The translations under genes and the position numbers were made by a program. This document shows positions 51,699 to 61,256 of a stretch of 64,000 nucleotides of DNA, piece by piece; within the stretch, counting starts at the first letter, position 1; each line of letters opens with the position of its first letter. The DNA comes from Stigmatella ashevillena (GTDB lineage: Bacteria > Myxococcota > Myxococcia > Myxococcales > Myxococcaceae). The stretch lies in NCBI RefSeq assembly GCF_028368975.1, contig NZ_JAQNDM010000001.1, forward strand, positions 806,001 to 870,000. The letters are read 5' to 3'. The notes beneath the pieces are model-generated. The model made no database searches. It had not been told where the DNA came from and worked only from the letters and a program-made list of their open reading frames with translations.

Positions 51699-51933
51699 CA
51701 CGAGGCGCGCAGGACATGCGCACGCTACGCCGGGCGGACCTCGGCGTGGCGAGACTCACCCCACTCCAGAAGCCGACATGGCCCGGACAAAATTCGTCAT
51801 GGGTGCCCCAAATGGTCACCCGGTGCCGCCCCTAACGTCCCGAATCTCTTGATTTCGAAAGGCGTGCAGAGATTCAGGCCCGGTATGAAAAATGCTTCGG
51901 GGCAAAGCCACCCCTTTCCTGGAGCAAATCCCG

Positions 51934-52569
51934 ATGACTTCCGTTGGACACCGTGGTTTCACCTTTGTCGAAGTGTTGATCTCCGTGGCCATGGCGGGCG
52001 TGCTGGCTGCCATTGGCGTACCGAAGCTTTTCCAGGCCCAGGAGCGCGCCCGGCATTCCGAGGTGATCACCCACCTCAAGAGCATTCACGCAACCCTGAG
52101 CGCCCAGGTGACCAAGCCTTGGTCCCTCAATGAAGCCGGGGTTTCGCTGCCTCGCGGCAACCGCTACAGCTACCACGCGGGGACGCCGTGTATGTCTTTT
52201 GAGGATCGCAGCACGTTCATGGTGCAGGATCACGGGACGGATGATTGCATTGGCGTGGATACGTATGCTCATCCCACCTTGCCGGGACTCTTCGAACCGG
52301 CCCCCTTGGTCTCGGTCCAGTGGGATGAACAAGCTGTCTACAATGGCGTAGGTGCAACCCCGGGCATTTTCGGCACGGAGACGAACTGGGATTACTTCGC
52401 CGCAGCCGCTGGAAACCGGGATCATCATCCGTCCGACTCCGCGGAGACCTGGGGGATTGCGTCCGCGGATGGACTGGCATCGCGTTTCTGTCCTGCCACC
52501 CCTGAGCTCTTCAACATCACTGCCGGTGAGCCATTCCTGGTGAACAAGGACATCGGCTGCCCCTACTGA
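51934..52569 (+). CDS. Type IV pilin-like (prepilin) protein
   Basis: 211 residues from the ATG at 51934, preceded by CTGGAG; an upstream in-frame ATG at 51892 would add residues ahead of the prepilin leader. The leader is short, M-T-S-V-G-H-R-G, then F-T-F-V-E-V-L-I-S-V-A-M-A-G. This is a prepilin peptidase site (Gly|Phe) with Glu at position +5 and a hydrophobic helix. The globular part has four Cys that could form disulfides. No pilus assembly genes are adjacent, so it is a minor pilin or a pseudopilin working with a machine encoded elsewhere. Confidence 0.85.
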   Translation: MTSVGHRGFTFVEVLISVAMAGVLAAIGVPKLFQAQERARHSEVITHLKSIHATLSAQVTKPWSLNEAGVSLPRGNRYSYHAGTPCMSFEDRSTFMVQDHGTDDCIGVDTYAHPTLPGLFEPAPLVSVQWDEQAVYNGVGATPGIFGTETNWDYFAAAAGNRDHHPSDSAETWGIASADGLASRFCPATPELFNITAGEPFLVNKDIGCPY

Positions 52570-52682
52570 GCCTGGACCGCGATTTCAGACACTTTAGAGA
52601 TTGCACTCATCTCCAGGGACAAGTATTTCCGCTTTTGCCTGGATAAAAAAGAATCCGGGCGAACCACCACCTGGAGAAATTG

Positions 52683-54224
52683 ATGCGTGTTCTCAAAGTA
52701 GCAGCCTTGGCCCTCGCACCGTGTGTCCTGCCGGCATGCGGAGAGGAAACCCCGAGTCTCGACTCCGTCGCGCTCGAAGTCACAGCCTCAGGCCAATTCC
52801 TGAGGTCTTCGAATCCCATCGCGGGCCAGTACATCGTGGTGATGAAGGAAGATGTCGGCGGCCTGAAGGGGGAGCCCATGACGATGGCGCAGGCACTCTC
52901 GGCGCGGCACGGCGTCGAGGTAACACGAACGTACGAGCACGCCCTGCGTGGCTTCGTGGTGCGAGCGAGCGAGGATCGGGCACGGGCGCTCGCGGCGGAG
53001 CCGGGCGTAGCGTACGTCGTCGAAGACGGCCTCGCCCAGGCCATCGGGACGCAAACAGGCGCGACGTGGGGCCTGGACCGCATTGATCAGCGGTCGCGGC
53101 CACTGAACGGCACCTACAGCTACGGTGAGACGGGCGCTGGGGTGCATGCGTACATCATCGACACAGGCATCCTCACCAGCCACTCGGACTTCGGCGGGCG
53201 GGCATCCGGCGACTACACCTCTATCGCCGATGGCAATGGCGCCAACGACTGTAACGGTCACGGTACGCACGTCGCTGGCACGGTAGGTGGCGCCACTTGG
53301 GGAGTGGCCAAGGCCGCGCGGCTGCATGCGGTGCGGGTGTTGGACTGTAGCGGCTCGGGCTCTTGGTCGGGAGTCATCGCCGGCATCGACTGGGTGGCGG
53401 CCAACCACGTGAAGCCCGCCGTGGCCAACATGAGCCTGGGAGGAGGAGCCAACCAGGCGGTGGACGACGCGGTGCGCCGCTCCATCGCCGCAGGTGTCGT
53501 GTACGCGGTGGCCGCCGGCAATGAAAGCACCGATGCTTGCACGCGCTCGCCGGCCCGCACCGGTGAGGCCATCACCGTGGGCGCGACCGACAGTTCGGAC
53601 GCCAGGGCTTCCTGGTCCAACTATGGCACCTGCCTGGACATCTTCGCCCCTGGCGTGAACATCACCTCGGCCTACAACAACGGGGGCACTGCCGTCCTGA
53701 GCGGCACGTCGATGGCCTCCCCACACGTGGCGGGTGTGGCGGCGCTGTACCTCGAGCGCAACCCAGGTGCCTCCCCTGCCGCAGTCGCCAACGCCCTGGT
53801 GAGCGGCTCGAGCCAGGGGACTCCCGTGAGCAACCCAGGCGCGGGCTCGCCCAACCGGCTGCTCTACAGCCCCCTGGCGACACTCTCCTGGTCCTATGCA
53901 GGACCCATCGGCGGCAGGACCTGCACGCTCATTCATGAGGGGGCAGACCCCGCAGGCTGGTCGGACAATTTTCTGTGCTCGACCACGGACTACGGGTTCC
54001 AGTGGAGCAGTTCGGGAGCCATCCCTGGCATGACCTGCACCCAGACCCACGAATTGGCGGAGCCAGCCGAAACGACGTGGGGTGACAACTATCTCTGTGT
54101 GCCCACGAACAGCCCGTTGCAGTTGGTCTGGTCGTCCTCGGGCCCCGTCGGCGGGAGGGTCTGCGTCCAGTGGTCCGAGCCGGCGGACCCTCATACCTGG
54201 GAAGACAACTATCTCTGTCACTGA
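52683..54224 (+). CDS. Subtilisin-like serine protease (S8, proteinase K type) with C-terminal Cys repeats
   Basis: 513 residues. The ATG at 52683 is preceded by GGAG at good spacing. The N-terminus is a signal peptide that may end in a lipobox (L-P-A-C). An I9-type inhibitor propeptide follows (Y-I-V-V-M-K-E-D...F-V-V-R-A-S-E-D). The catalytic triad is D160 (I-I-D-T-G-I), H193 (N-G-H-G-T-H-V) and S343 (S-G-T-S-M-A-S-P). Three repeats of about 35 residues close the protein, with pattern W-S-x-x-G-P-x-x-G-x-x-C...D-N-Y-L-C. These could fold as small disulfide-linked modules for substrate or surface binding. A strong hairpin follows the stop. Confidence 0.95.
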   Translation: MRVLKVAALALAPCVLPACGEETPSLDSVALEVTASGQFLRSSNPIAGQYIVVMKEDVGGLKGEPMTMAQALSARHGVEVTRTYEHALRGFVVRASEDRARALAAEPGVAYVVEDGLAQAIGTQTGATWGLDRIDQRSRPLNGTYSYGETGAGVHAYIIDTGILTSHSDFGGRASGDYTSIADGNGANDCNGHGTHVAGTVGGATWGVAKAARLHAVRVLDCSGSGSWSGVIAGIDWVAANHVKPAVANMSLGGGANQAVDDAVRRSIAAGVVYAVAAGNESTDACTRSPARTGEAITVGATDSSDARASWSNYGTCLDIFAPGVNITSAYNNGGTAVLSGTSMASPHVAGVAALYLERNPGASPAAVANALVSGSSQGTPVSNPGAGSPNRLLYSPLATLSWSYAGPIGGRTCTLIHEGADPAGWSDNFLCSTTDYGFQWSSSGAIPGMTCTQTHELAEPAETTWGDNYLCVPTNSPLQLVWSSSGPVGGRVCVQWSEPADPHTWEDNYLCH

Positions 54225-54235
54225 GCCGTATGCGA

Positions 54236-54266
54236 GGGCCCTGTGCGTGTCTGGCGCACGGGGCCC
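54236..54266 (+). terminator. Hairpin after the protease gene
   Basis: A 12-bp stem (54236-54247 with 54255-54266, one G-T wobble) and a 7-base loop start 12 bases after the stop codon. No T-run follows, so it may act as a weak or factor-assisted terminator or as an RNA end stabiliser. Confidence 0.5.
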
Positions 54267-54369
54267 GGCAGCTTCCAACAACCGATACATCACTCGGAAA
54301 AGACGCGCTCCGTTCGTCTCGAACCGCCGGAGCAATGGCTACCGTAACTTCGGCCCCGAGGAGAAAGAA

Positions 54370-55296
54370 ATGAACCGCAGGAACCTCTTGATGAGCGCCG
54401 TGCTCACCACCGCCACGCTGCCTCTCACCGGAGGTGGTGCCGTGGCCCACGCAGCGCCCCGGGCCGCAAGCAAGACCTTCCTATTGGTGCACGGCGCCTG
54501 GCACAACGCTTTGCACTGGGGACGCGTCGCCCAGCACCTGTCGGCCCTGGGCCACCGCGTCCTCGCCATCGACCTGCCCGGCCACGGCCTCAACGCCCGC
54601 TTTCCCTCCGCGTACCTTACAGGCGCATGGGCGAAGTTTGCCGAGGAGCCCTCTCCCCAGAGAGACATCAGCCTCGACGAGTGCGCCTCGGCAGTGATCG
54701 ACGCGCTCAAGGCGCTCAAGGGGGGCCCCCGGCCCATCCTGGTCGGCCACAGCGTGGGCGGCACCGTGATCACCCGAGCGGGTGAACTTGCTCCCGAGCA
54801 GGTGGGCCGACTGGTCTATCTGAGTGCCTACTGCCCCGTGCGCCTGAAAAATCCGAGCGCGTATGGCGCTCTGCCTGAATCGAAGACGGACTACGGCCAC
54901 ACGCTCTTCGTGGGAGACCCCGCAGCACTGGGAGCCGTCCGCATCAACCCTCGAGGGGACGCCTCGTATCTCGAAGCTTTGCGCGACGCCTATTACAACG
55001 ACGTCGAACCGCGTGATTTCCTGCCCTTCGCGCTCGCGCTCACGCCGGACCTGCCGACTGCTCTCTGGACATCCAACGTCGTCGTGACGCGCGAGCGCTG
55101 GGGCCGCATCCCACGCAGCTACATCCGATGCACCCAAGACCGCGCCCTGGTGCCTGCGCTCCAGGATTTGATGATTCGGGAGGCGGATGCCTTCACTCCC
55201 ACCAATGTCTTCGACCAGAAGACCCTGGGGACCAGCCACTCGCCGTTCGCGTCCCAACCCGCTCTGCTTGCCGAACTCCTGGCAGGCCTGCGCTGA
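54370..55296 (+). CDS. Exported alpha/beta-hydrolase fold esterase/lipase-like protein
   Basis: 308 residues. The start at 54370 is chosen for the GAGGAG site and because it begins a signal peptide, M-N-R-R-N-L-L-M-S, whose twin Arg and hydrophobic stretch suggest Tat export, ending near A-H-A. L-L-V-H-G-A-W-H forms the oxyanion strand and the nucleophile is in G-H-S-V-G-G. The late acid and His are probably in R-C-T-Q-D-R-A and G-T-S-H-S-P-F. The fold resembles small-molecule esterases and hydroxynitrile lyase-like enzymes; the substrate is unknown. Confidence 0.88.
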   Translation: MNRRNLLMSAVLTTATLPLTGGGAVAHAAPRAASKTFLLVHGAWHNALHWGRVAQHLSALGHRVLAIDLPGHGLNARFPSAYLTGAWAKFAEEPSPQRDISLDECASAVIDALKALKGGPRPILVGHSVGGTVITRAGELAPEQVGRLVYLSAYCPVRLKNPSAYGALPESKTDYGHTLFVGDPAALGAVRINPRGDASYLEALRDAYYNDVEPRDFLPFALALTPDLPTALWTSNVVVTRERWGRIPRSYIRCTQDRALVPALQDLMIREADAFTPTNVFDQKTLGTSHSPFASQPALLAELLAGLR

Positions 55297-55356
55297 CAAT
55301 ACACATCCCAGAATTATTTGACAAAACAGCAAGTCGGGATCCAGGCTTCCAGTGGT

Positions 55357-56805
55357 ATGAGACTTCATGCACGGATGATCCTTCTCAGTGGGTGTTTCAC
55401 GGCCATGGCTTGTGGGGGCGGAGACAGCCCCCCATCGGGAGAGGAGAGAGCGGATGCGGCCGCCCCGCAGGGACTGGCCTGTCAGACTCAAGCGCAAGGA
55501 GGAGGTTGCTCGGAGATCCTCGTCCCCAACAGTTCCAATTACTTCTGGGTGAGTGGCGAGAACCAGCCGACATCTCGCTACGCGGGAAAGACGCTCTGCA
55601 TCCCGGCGGGCACCTACACGGGCATCGGCCTGTACAAGGTGGTGGCTTCGGCCTCACAGCCCGCGGTCATCACCAACTGCGGAGGCCAAGCCATCTTCCA
55701 TTCGACCAGCGGCAGCCCCTTCTATGTGGGCGGCGGGAGCCGCCACCTGCGGATCTCCGGCACCGGGAGCGCCGCCCACACCTACGGCCTCGTGGCGGGT
55801 ACCTCGGGTAAAAACCAGGCCCACCTGGATCTGCGCGAGGGAACCTCCGATGTCGAGATCGACCATGTGGAGGTCAGCGGTAACGGCAACGGAGGGGTGG
55901 GAATTGCTTTCCGCACCTATCCGGCATGCAGTGGTGGCACCTGGCGGCGCGGCACCTGGGCCCAGTACAACACGAAGATCCACGATACCTACGTCCACGG
56001 CACGAAGTACGAGGGCATGTACATCGGCCCATCGCACCATGGCTGGGTCTCGGCCAATGATTACACCCCTGGCTTCGACTGTAGCGGGGGCGTCCGGTGG
56101 ACAGAGGCCGATGTGGTGGGCGTTGAGGTGACAGACAACCGGCTGGAGAACATCGGCAACGATGGCATCCAGGTTGGCGGCGCGCTGCAAGGAATGACGA
56201 TCCGGCGCAACGTCATCAAGGACTACGGCCTGAATCAGGACGAGAGCCACTCGGGAGGCATCACCGTGAACCCGGGCAGCAAGGGCCTCATCGACTCGAA
56301 CTGGATCGAGGCCACTCAGGCCTATCGCACCCAGGGCATCGCCTTCCAAGGACTGGGCGGCTCCGTGGTGTCGAACAACGTCATCCTCGGGGCACGCTGG
56401 GGGACAATGTTCCTGCGCAACTCTGACGTCAACCTGGAACTCTCGCTGCCCGACGTCGCCTACTACCACAACACGGTGGTGAACTCGACGTACCAGGGCT
56501 TGTTCTTCTTCTGCAACAACCTGGACACGGTCCTCTTCAAGAACAACATCGTGGCGGGCACCCCTACCCTGTATGCCGGCAACGGCGGCAATACCGCCTG
56601 CGTGCAGTCGCTCAGCAGCGGGAACCTGCTCAACACCCAGCTGAGCGCCGCGGGCTTCGTCAATGCGGCGGCCAAGGACTTCCACCTGCTACCGGCCTCC
56701 GCTGCCGTGAACACCGGCATGAGCTTGGAGGGCGTGGTCAATGCCGACCACGACGGTGTGAGCCGACTCGGAAGCCCGTACGATCTGGGCGCCTTCGCCC
56801 AGTAG
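55357..56805 (+). CDS. Lipoprotein with right-handed parallel beta-helix
   Basis: 482 residues from M-R-L-H-A-R; a TTG 39 bases upstream and an ATG 21 bases downstream are alternative starts. The signal ends in a possible lipobox (L-L-S-G-C or A-M-A-C), followed by a Gly/Ser/Pro linker. The body has repeated strands of the type I-x-x-N-x-I, with V-T-D-N-R-L-E-N-I-G-N-D-G-I and N-N-V-I-L-G-A, as in pectate-lyase-like beta-helix proteins. Polysaccharide binding or lysis is the usual role; no catalytic residues can be fixed here. A C-terminal D-L-G-A-F-A-Q closes the helix. Confidence 0.87.
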   Translation: MRLHARMILLSGCFTAMACGGGDSPPSGEERADAAAPQGLACQTQAQGGGCSEILVPNSSNYFWVSGENQPTSRYAGKTLCIPAGTYTGIGLYKVVASASQPAVITNCGGQAIFHSTSGSPFYVGGGSRHLRISGTGSAAHTYGLVAGTSGKNQAHLDLREGTSDVEIDHVEVSGNGNGGVGIAFRTYPACSGGTWRRGTWAQYNTKIHDTYVHGTKYEGMYIGPSHHGWVSANDYTPGFDCSGGVRWTEADVVGVEVTDNRLENIGNDGIQVGGALQGMTIRRNVIKDYGLNQDESHSGGITVNPGSKGLIDSNWIEATQAYRTQGIAFQGLGGSVVSNNVILGARWGTMFLRNSDVNLELSLPDVAYYHNTVVNSTYQGLFFFCNNLDTVLFKNNIVAGTPTLYAGNGGNTACVQSLSSGNLLNTQLSAAGFVNAAAKDFHLLPASAAVNTGMSLEGVVNADHDGVSRLGSPYDLGAFAQ

Positions 56806-56975
56806 GGCACGATTCGTCAGGCCTGCATTCTCATCCCCCGAGCCCTCGGGCTTTGCGCTTTGGAGGCCTCCCGCGCTCGTGTCCAACGGGAAACAGCCGA
56901 AACTGGCGACGGGAGCCACCCTGCGGTAATCGCCTATCCTCGACATCACCCATCGCTTCTCAAGGAGATCCAGAC

Positions 56976-57374
56976 ATGGCCGCCGAGCTTCCCAAGGATG
57001 TGAAGTACACCAAGGATCACGAGTGGGCACGCAAGCAGGGCAGTGCCATCGTGGTAGGCCTCACAGACCATGCGCAGCGGCAGTTGGGTGACGTGGTGTA
57101 CGTCGAACTGCCCAAAGCGGGCGACACCTTCGACGCCAGCGAGCCGTTTGGCTCCGTCGAGTCGGTCAAGGCGGTCTCGGAGGTGTTCGCCCCCATCAGT
57201 GGAAAGGTGTTGAAGGTCAACGACAGCCTGACCGACTCACCAGAGACCGTGAATGACGATCCCTACGGGGAGGGATGGCTCATCGAAATCCAGCCTTCGT
57301 CTCCCTCGCAATGGGATGAGCTCCTCGACTCCTCGGCCTATGCCGAGTACATCAAGGAAGAGGCTGAAGAGTAG
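56976..57374 (+). CDS. gcvH: Glycine cleavage system H protein
   Basis: 132 residues, the normal GcvH length. The start at 56976 is set by AAGGAG and by homology (K-Y-T-K-D-H-E-W). The lipoyl lysine is K65 in E-S-V-K-A. Y-V-E-L-P and the C-terminal G-E-G-W-L-I-E-I match the family. It shuttles the aminomethyl group between the P, T and L proteins in the cytosol. gcvT and gcvP are not adjacent, unlike the common operon. Downstream, an 8-bp inverted repeat lies at 57398-57405 and 57428-57435. Confidence 0.96.
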   Translation: MAAELPKDVKYTKDHEWARKQGSAIVVGLTDHAQRQLGDVVYVELPKAGDTFDASEPFGSVESVKAVSEVFAPISGKVLKVNDSLTDSPETVNDDPYGEGWLIEIQPSSPSQWDELLDSSAYAEYIKEEAEE

Positions 57375-57397
57375 GCCCTGCTGCGCGAATGAGAAAA

Positions 57398-57435
57398 CCG
57401 CTGGGGTGTCTCACCTTCTGGCTCAAGCCCAGCGG
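57398..57435. terminator. Inverted repeat after gcvH (weak terminator candidate)
   Basis: CCGCTGGG pairs with CCCAGCGG across a 22-base loop, 23 bases after the gcvH stop. On the minus strand it is followed by TTTT; on the plus strand no T-run follows. The role is uncertain. Confidence 0.3.
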
Positions 57436-57567
57436 GGCCTGAGGGCACCCCGCGAGCCCTTGACCCCTCGCCTGGACCTGAGGCGGCACCCGCACGCTCC
57501 CGGGAAGACCCCATCACAAAAGTGCGCCAGGTGCTCTACCCCTCCAACCGCTGACGGGGGGACACCC

Positions 57568-57849
57568 ATGCAGCCTCACATCACGACGCTTCCTCTCCAG
57601 TCCGCAGAGGACCGGACCCGCGGCCCCCGCATCATCGCGAACTCGCTGTTCCGCGAGCTCGTCTCCCACGGGTACTCGACGTCCCAAATCATCGAGCTGA
57701 CGTCCGAGTTGCTCACGCTGCTCACGGCATCGATGCGGAGCGAGGAGAGGGAACGCCGGGCTGTCCGAACCTCGGGGGGTGCCATGGCCGACGTTCGTGA
57801 CGCGGCCGACGCGCACATCACGGCCACGACGCCCCCCCTGTCCTCCTGA
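57568..57849 (+). CDS. Small protein of unknown function (93 aa)
   Basis: ATG at 57568 after GGGGGGACACCC. The centre is a predicted amphipathic helix pair: I-A-N-S-L-F-R-E-L-V-S-H-G-Y-S, then Q-I-I-E-L-T-S-E-L-L-T-L-L-T. A charged segment and an Ala/Thr-rich tail follow. There is no export signal. The helical core with a G-Y-S turn looks conserved rather than random, but I do not recognise the family. It lies between gcvH and the leu leader with its own spacing, so it is probably monocistronic. Confidence 0.6.
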   Translation: MQPHITTLPLQSAEDRTRGPRIIANSLFRELVSHGYSTSQIIELTSELLTLLTASMRSEERERRAVRTSGGAMADVRDAADAHITATTPPLSS

Positions 57850-57913
57850 CGCTCTTCGTCCACGCAGGGTCCCCTCCTCAAACTTCAAGACTCAATTTGA
57901 TATTGAGGAAGGA

Positions 57914-58112
57914 CATGGTGCATGATGGCACCCGTCTGACCCCATCGACGATGACGAACCCCGCCTCCACCCTCGAACTGACCCCGCGCCTGGCAACGAG
58001 CCGTGGCGTGCGTCCGCTCGTGCAGGTCCGTGGGTCCGTCGTTGCTCGGGTGGCCGAGCTGCTTCTTGGCGCGCTTCTTCTTCTTGCGCACGGGGCCGGG
58101 CCACCGTTCTGA
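57914..58112 (+). CDS. Leucine-rich leader peptide of the leu operon
   Basis: 65 residues. The ATG at 57914 follows GAGGAAGG. Near its end it encodes E-L-L-L-G-A-L-L-L-L-A-H: seven Leu in nine codons, six of them CTT, a rare codon in this GC-rich DNA. The stop lies 27 bases before a strong terminator that precedes leuA. This is the layout of ribosome-mediated attenuation: slow translation of the Leu codons when charged tRNA-Leu is scarce would favour the antiterminator. The peptide is longer than enteric leuL. Several Val codons just upstream might add sensitivity to valine. Confidence 0.78.
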
Positions 58113-58154
58113 GACTGGATGAAACCCAGGCTGGAACGAAAAACCCCGCCCCCG
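58091..58154 (+). promoter_or_regulatory. Putative antiterminator pairing of the leu attenuator
   Basis: CGGGGCCGGG (58091-58100), at the end of the leader gene, can pair with CCCGCCCCCG (58145-58154) in 9 of 10 positions. The latter covers the 5' arm of the terminator hairpin, so the two structures exclude each other. The first arm begins 5 bases after the CTT run, inside the region a stalled ribosome would leave free. Confidence 0.6.
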
Positions 58155-58180
58155 GAAACGGAGGCGGGGTTTTCGTTTTT
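58139..58180 (+). terminator. Intrinsic terminator (attenuator) before leuA
   Basis: AAAACCCCGCC (58140-58150) pairs perfectly with GGCGGGGTTTT (58163-58173). An inner CCG/CGG pairing closes a GAAA tetraloop, and TTTTCGTTTTT follows. It lies inside the leu leader, 59 bases before leuA. A full terminator here makes sense as a conditional attenuator. It could also end the upstream transcript, with a separate leuA promoter further on. Confidence 0.85.
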
Positions 58181-58238
58181 CGTCGTCCCCAACTCCCCAG
58201 AAACGCGCTGTACCCAGCACACGAGACGAGGCGAATGG

Positions 58239-59819
58239 ATGAGCACTGAGAGCGTGAAGGATCGCGTCATCATCTTCGACACCACCCTGCGCGATGGCGA
58301 GCAATCGCCCGGAGCCAGCATGAATGTCGCGCAGAAGCTTCAAGTGGCACTCGCGCTCAGGGATCTGGGAGTAGACGTCATCGAGCTTGGCTTTCCGGTC
58401 GCCTCTCAAGGTGACTTCGAGGCGGTCTCCACCGTGGCCGAGCGCATCGAAGGTCCCATCCTGTGCGCCCTGGCCCGGGCCAACCGCGACGACATCGATC
58501 GGACCTGGGAGGCGCTTCGGTCGGCAGCACGGCGGAGGCTCCATGTCTTTCTCGCCACCAGTCCGCTCCACCGAGAGTACAAGCTGAAGATGAACCCGCA
58601 GGAGGTCGTCCAGCGCGCCGTGGAGGCCATCCGCTACGCGCGCGAGCGCTTCGATGACGTGCAGTTCTCCGCTGAAGATGCCGCGCGCACCGAGCCTGAG
58701 TTTCTCGCCGAGGTGGCGGAGCGCGCCATCGAGGCGGGTGCCACCACCATCAACATCCCCGACACGGTGGGTTACACCGTCCCCTCTCAGTACTCGTCCC
58801 TGATTGCGTACTTGCGGCGCCATGTGCGTGGCATCGAGCACGTCGTGCTGAGCGTCCACTGCCACAACGACCTCGGGCTGGCAGTGGCCAACAGCCTGGC
58901 TGCGGTGGTGGAGGGCGCACGGCAGGTGGAGTGCACCATCAATGGGATTGGGGAGCGGGCGGGCAACTGTGCCCTGGAAGAAGTCGTCATGGCCCTGCGC
59001 ACCCGCCACGATTTCTTCGGCGTCGGCACCGCGGTTCGCACCGAGCGCCTCTACCCCACCAGCCGTCTGCTCTCCAACGTGACCGGCCTGCAAGTACAGC
59101 GCAACAAGGCCGTGGTGGGTCAGAACGCCTTCGCCCACGAGGCGGGAATCCACCAGCACGGAATGCTGATGCACCCTGGCACCTACGAAATCATGCGCCC
59201 CGAGGACGTGGGCTTCTCGGGCAGCCAACTGGTGCTGGGTAAGCACAGCGGCCGCCACGTGCTGCGCCAGCGGATGAAGGACCTCGGCTATCAGCTCGAT
59301 GCCACACAGCTCGACAAGCTGTTCGAAGAGTTCAAGCGACTGGCGGACCGCAAGAAGGAGGTCTTCGACGCGGATCTGGAAGTCCTCGTTCAGGGGCACA
59401 TCGGTCCCCGGGAATCTTCCGCCTGGAAGCTGGAGACGCTCAGCTGCGTATCAGGCGTGGGAACCGTTCCCACGGCCTCCGTCTCGCTCGAACACACCGA
59501 CGGACGCAAGGTCCGCGATGCAGCATGTGGCGATGGACCCGTGGATGCGGTCTTCAAGGCCATCGAGCGCATCACCGGACAACAAGTCCGCCTGTGCAGC
59601 TACCAGGTAACGAGCGTGACCGACGGCGAGGATGCTCAGGGACACGTCTCCTTGGAGGTGGAAACGGGCGTCCAGCGGTTCCAAGGCCGGGCGGTGAACA
59701 CCGACATCATCACGGCGAGTGCCCACGCTTTTCTCGACGCCCTCAACCGGGCGGCCCGAACCACGGTCCCCGCCTCCATTTCCAACCCCGTCATTCCTTC
59801 GATTGTGGCGAGCGCGTGA
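58239..59819 (+). CDS. leuA: 2-isopropylmalate synthase
   Basis: 526 residues, close to the usual bacterial length. The ATG at 58239 follows GAGG with a 7-base spacer; a longer frame from 58119 would run through the attenuator and is rejected. The DRE-TIM barrel has the signature D-T-T-L-R-D-G-E-Q near the N-terminus, metal ligands in H-C-H-N-D-L-G, and G-I-G-E-R-A-G-N. The last 130 residues are the leucine-sensing regulatory domain ([12 protein letters not shown]). It condenses acetyl-CoA with 2-oxoisovalerate, the first committed step to leucine. leuC follows after 1 base. Citramalate synthase is less likely given the operon. Confidence 0.95.
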   Translation: MSTESVKDRVIIFDTTLRDGEQSPGASMNVAQKLQVALALRDLGVDVIELGFPVASQGDFEAVSTVAERIEGPILCALARANRDDIDRTWEALRSAARRRLHVFLATSPLHREYKLKMNPQEVVQRAVEAIRYARERFDDVQFSAEDAARTEPEFLAEVAERAIEAGATTINIPDTVGYTVPSQYSSLIAYLRRHVRGIEHVVLSVHCHNDLGLAVANSLAAVVEGARQVECTINGIGERAGNCALEEVVMALRTRHDFFGVGTAVRTERLYPTSRLLSNVTGLQVQRNKAVVGQNAFAHEAGIHQHGMLMHPGTYEIMRPEDVGFSGSQLVLGKHSGRHVLRQRMKDLGYQLDATQLDKLFEEFKRLADRKKEVFDADLEVLVQGHIGPRESSAWKLETLSCVSGVGTVPTASVSLEHTDGRKVRDAACGDGPVDAVFKAIERITGQQVRLCSYQVTSVTDGEDAQGHVSLEVETGVQRFQGRAVNTDIITASAHAFLDALNRAARTTVPASISNPVIPSIVASA

Positions 59820-59820
59820 C

Positions 59821-61251
59821 ATGAGCCCTTTTTCCCCCCGGAACCTGTTCGAGAAGATCTGGCAGTCCCATCTCGTCCAACCGGAGACGGCCGAGACACC
59901 CGCTGTGCTCTATGTGGATTTGCACCTGGTGCACGAGGTGACCTCACCGCAAGCCTTCAGCCTACTACGCCAGCGGGGACTGCGGGTCCGGCGGCCCGAA
60001 CGGACCGTCGCCACCATGGACCACTCCACTCCAACGCTCCCTCGGGATGCGCAGGGGCGCTTTCCCATCACGGACGCGGAAGCAGCCGCACAACTCTCCC
60101 AGTTGGAAGCCAACTGCCAAGAGTTCGGCGTGGAGTTGCACACCCTGGGCTCGAAGCACCAGGGCATCATTCATGTCATCGGGCCTGAGCTCGGCCTGAC
60201 CTTGCCGGGCTCCACCATCGTTTGCGGCGACAGCCACACCAGCACCCACGGCGCCTTTGGCGCGCTGGCGTTCGGCATTGGCACCAGCGAGGTAGGACAC
60301 GTGCTGGCCACTCAGTGCCTGCTGCAGCGCAAGCCGAAGACCATGGAGGTGCGCGTGGAAGGCAATCTGCGTCCCGGCGTGAGCGCCAAGGACATCATCC
60401 TGGGCATCATCGCCAAGGTGGGGGTGGGTGGAGGAACAGGGCATGTGCTCGAGTACACCGGCAGCGCCATCCGCCGCCTCTCCATGGAGGAGCGCATGAC
60501 CGTGTGCAACATGTCCATCGAGGCCGGCGCGCGTGCCGGCCTCATCTCCCCGGATGACACGGCCTTCGAGTACCTCTGCCGCCGACCGCGGGCCCCCCAG
60601 GGAGAGGCGTGGGACAAGGCGCTCGCGCACTGGCGCAGCCTGCCCTCAGATCCGGGAGCCACCTACGACACGGCCGTGACGCTGGATGCCAACGAGCTCG
60701 AGCCCATGCTCACCTACGGCACCCATCCCGGTATGGGCATCCCAGTGACCGGCGCGGTGCCTGCTCCCCACGACATGGCGGATGCGAGCGCCCGCAACTC
60801 GCTGGAGCGAGCCTTGCTCTACATGGGGCTGAAGCCGGGGCAGCGCCTGCTGGGCCAGCCCATCGACGTGGTGTTCATCGGAAGCTGCACCAACTCGCGG
60901 TTGTCGGACCTGCGCGCGGCGGCTGATGTTTTCCGCGGACGGAAGGTGGCCTCTCGCGTCCGCGTGCTCGTGGTGCCCGGCTCCCAGGAAGTCAAGCAGG
61001 CGGCGGAGGCGGAAGGGTTGCATGACATCTTCCGTGGGGCCGGCGCCGAATGGCGCGAGCCTGGCTGTTCCATGTGTATCGCCATGAATGGCGACCAGGC
61101 ACAGCCCGGCCAGTACGTGGTGAGCACCAGCAACCGCAATTTCGAAGGCAGGCAGGGCAAGGCAAGCCGGACCTTCTTGGCCAGTCCTTTGACCGCCGCC
61201 GCTGCCGCGATCACCGGCAAGGTCAGCGACCCCCGGGAATTCTTGAGGTGA
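59821..61251 (+). CDS. leuC: 3-isopropylmalate dehydratase large subunit
   Basis: 476 residues, aconitase family. It starts 1 base after the leuA stop. The [4Fe-4S] ligands are C356 (G-S-C-T-N-S-R), C416 and C419 (G-C-S-M-C). [15 protein letters not shown] and the C-terminal [11 protein letters not shown] are family marks. With LeuD it isomerises 2- to 3-isopropylmalate in the cytosol. Confidence 0.97.
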   Translation: MSPFSPRNLFEKIWQSHLVQPETAETPAVLYVDLHLVHEVTSPQAFSLLRQRGLRVRRPERTVATMDHSTPTLPRDAQGRFPITDAEAAAQLSQLEANCQEFGVELHTLGSKHQGIIHVIGPELGLTLPGSTIVCGDSHTSTHGAFGALAFGIGTSEVGHVLATQCLLQRKPKTMEVRVEGNLRPGVSAKDIILGIIAKVGVGGGTGHVLEYTGSAIRRLSMEERMTVCNMSIEAGARAGLISPDDTAFEYLCRRPRAPQGEAWDKALAHWRSLPSDPGATYDTAVTLDANELEPMLTYGTHPGMGIPVTGAVPAPHDMADASARNSLERALLYMGLKPGQRLLGQPIDVVFIGSCTNSRLSDLRAAADVFRGRKVASRVRVLVVPGSQEVKQAAEAEGLHDIFRGAGAEWREPGCSMCIAMNGDQAQPGQYVVSTSNRNFEGRQGKASRTFLASPLTAAAAAITGKVSDPREFLR

Positions 61252-61256
61252 AACCC

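Noticed and set aside
58119-58238. Longer LeuA start at 58119
   Set aside because: The extra 40 residues would be encoded by the attenuator hairpin. The ATG at 58239 has a ribosome site and fits the family N-terminus.
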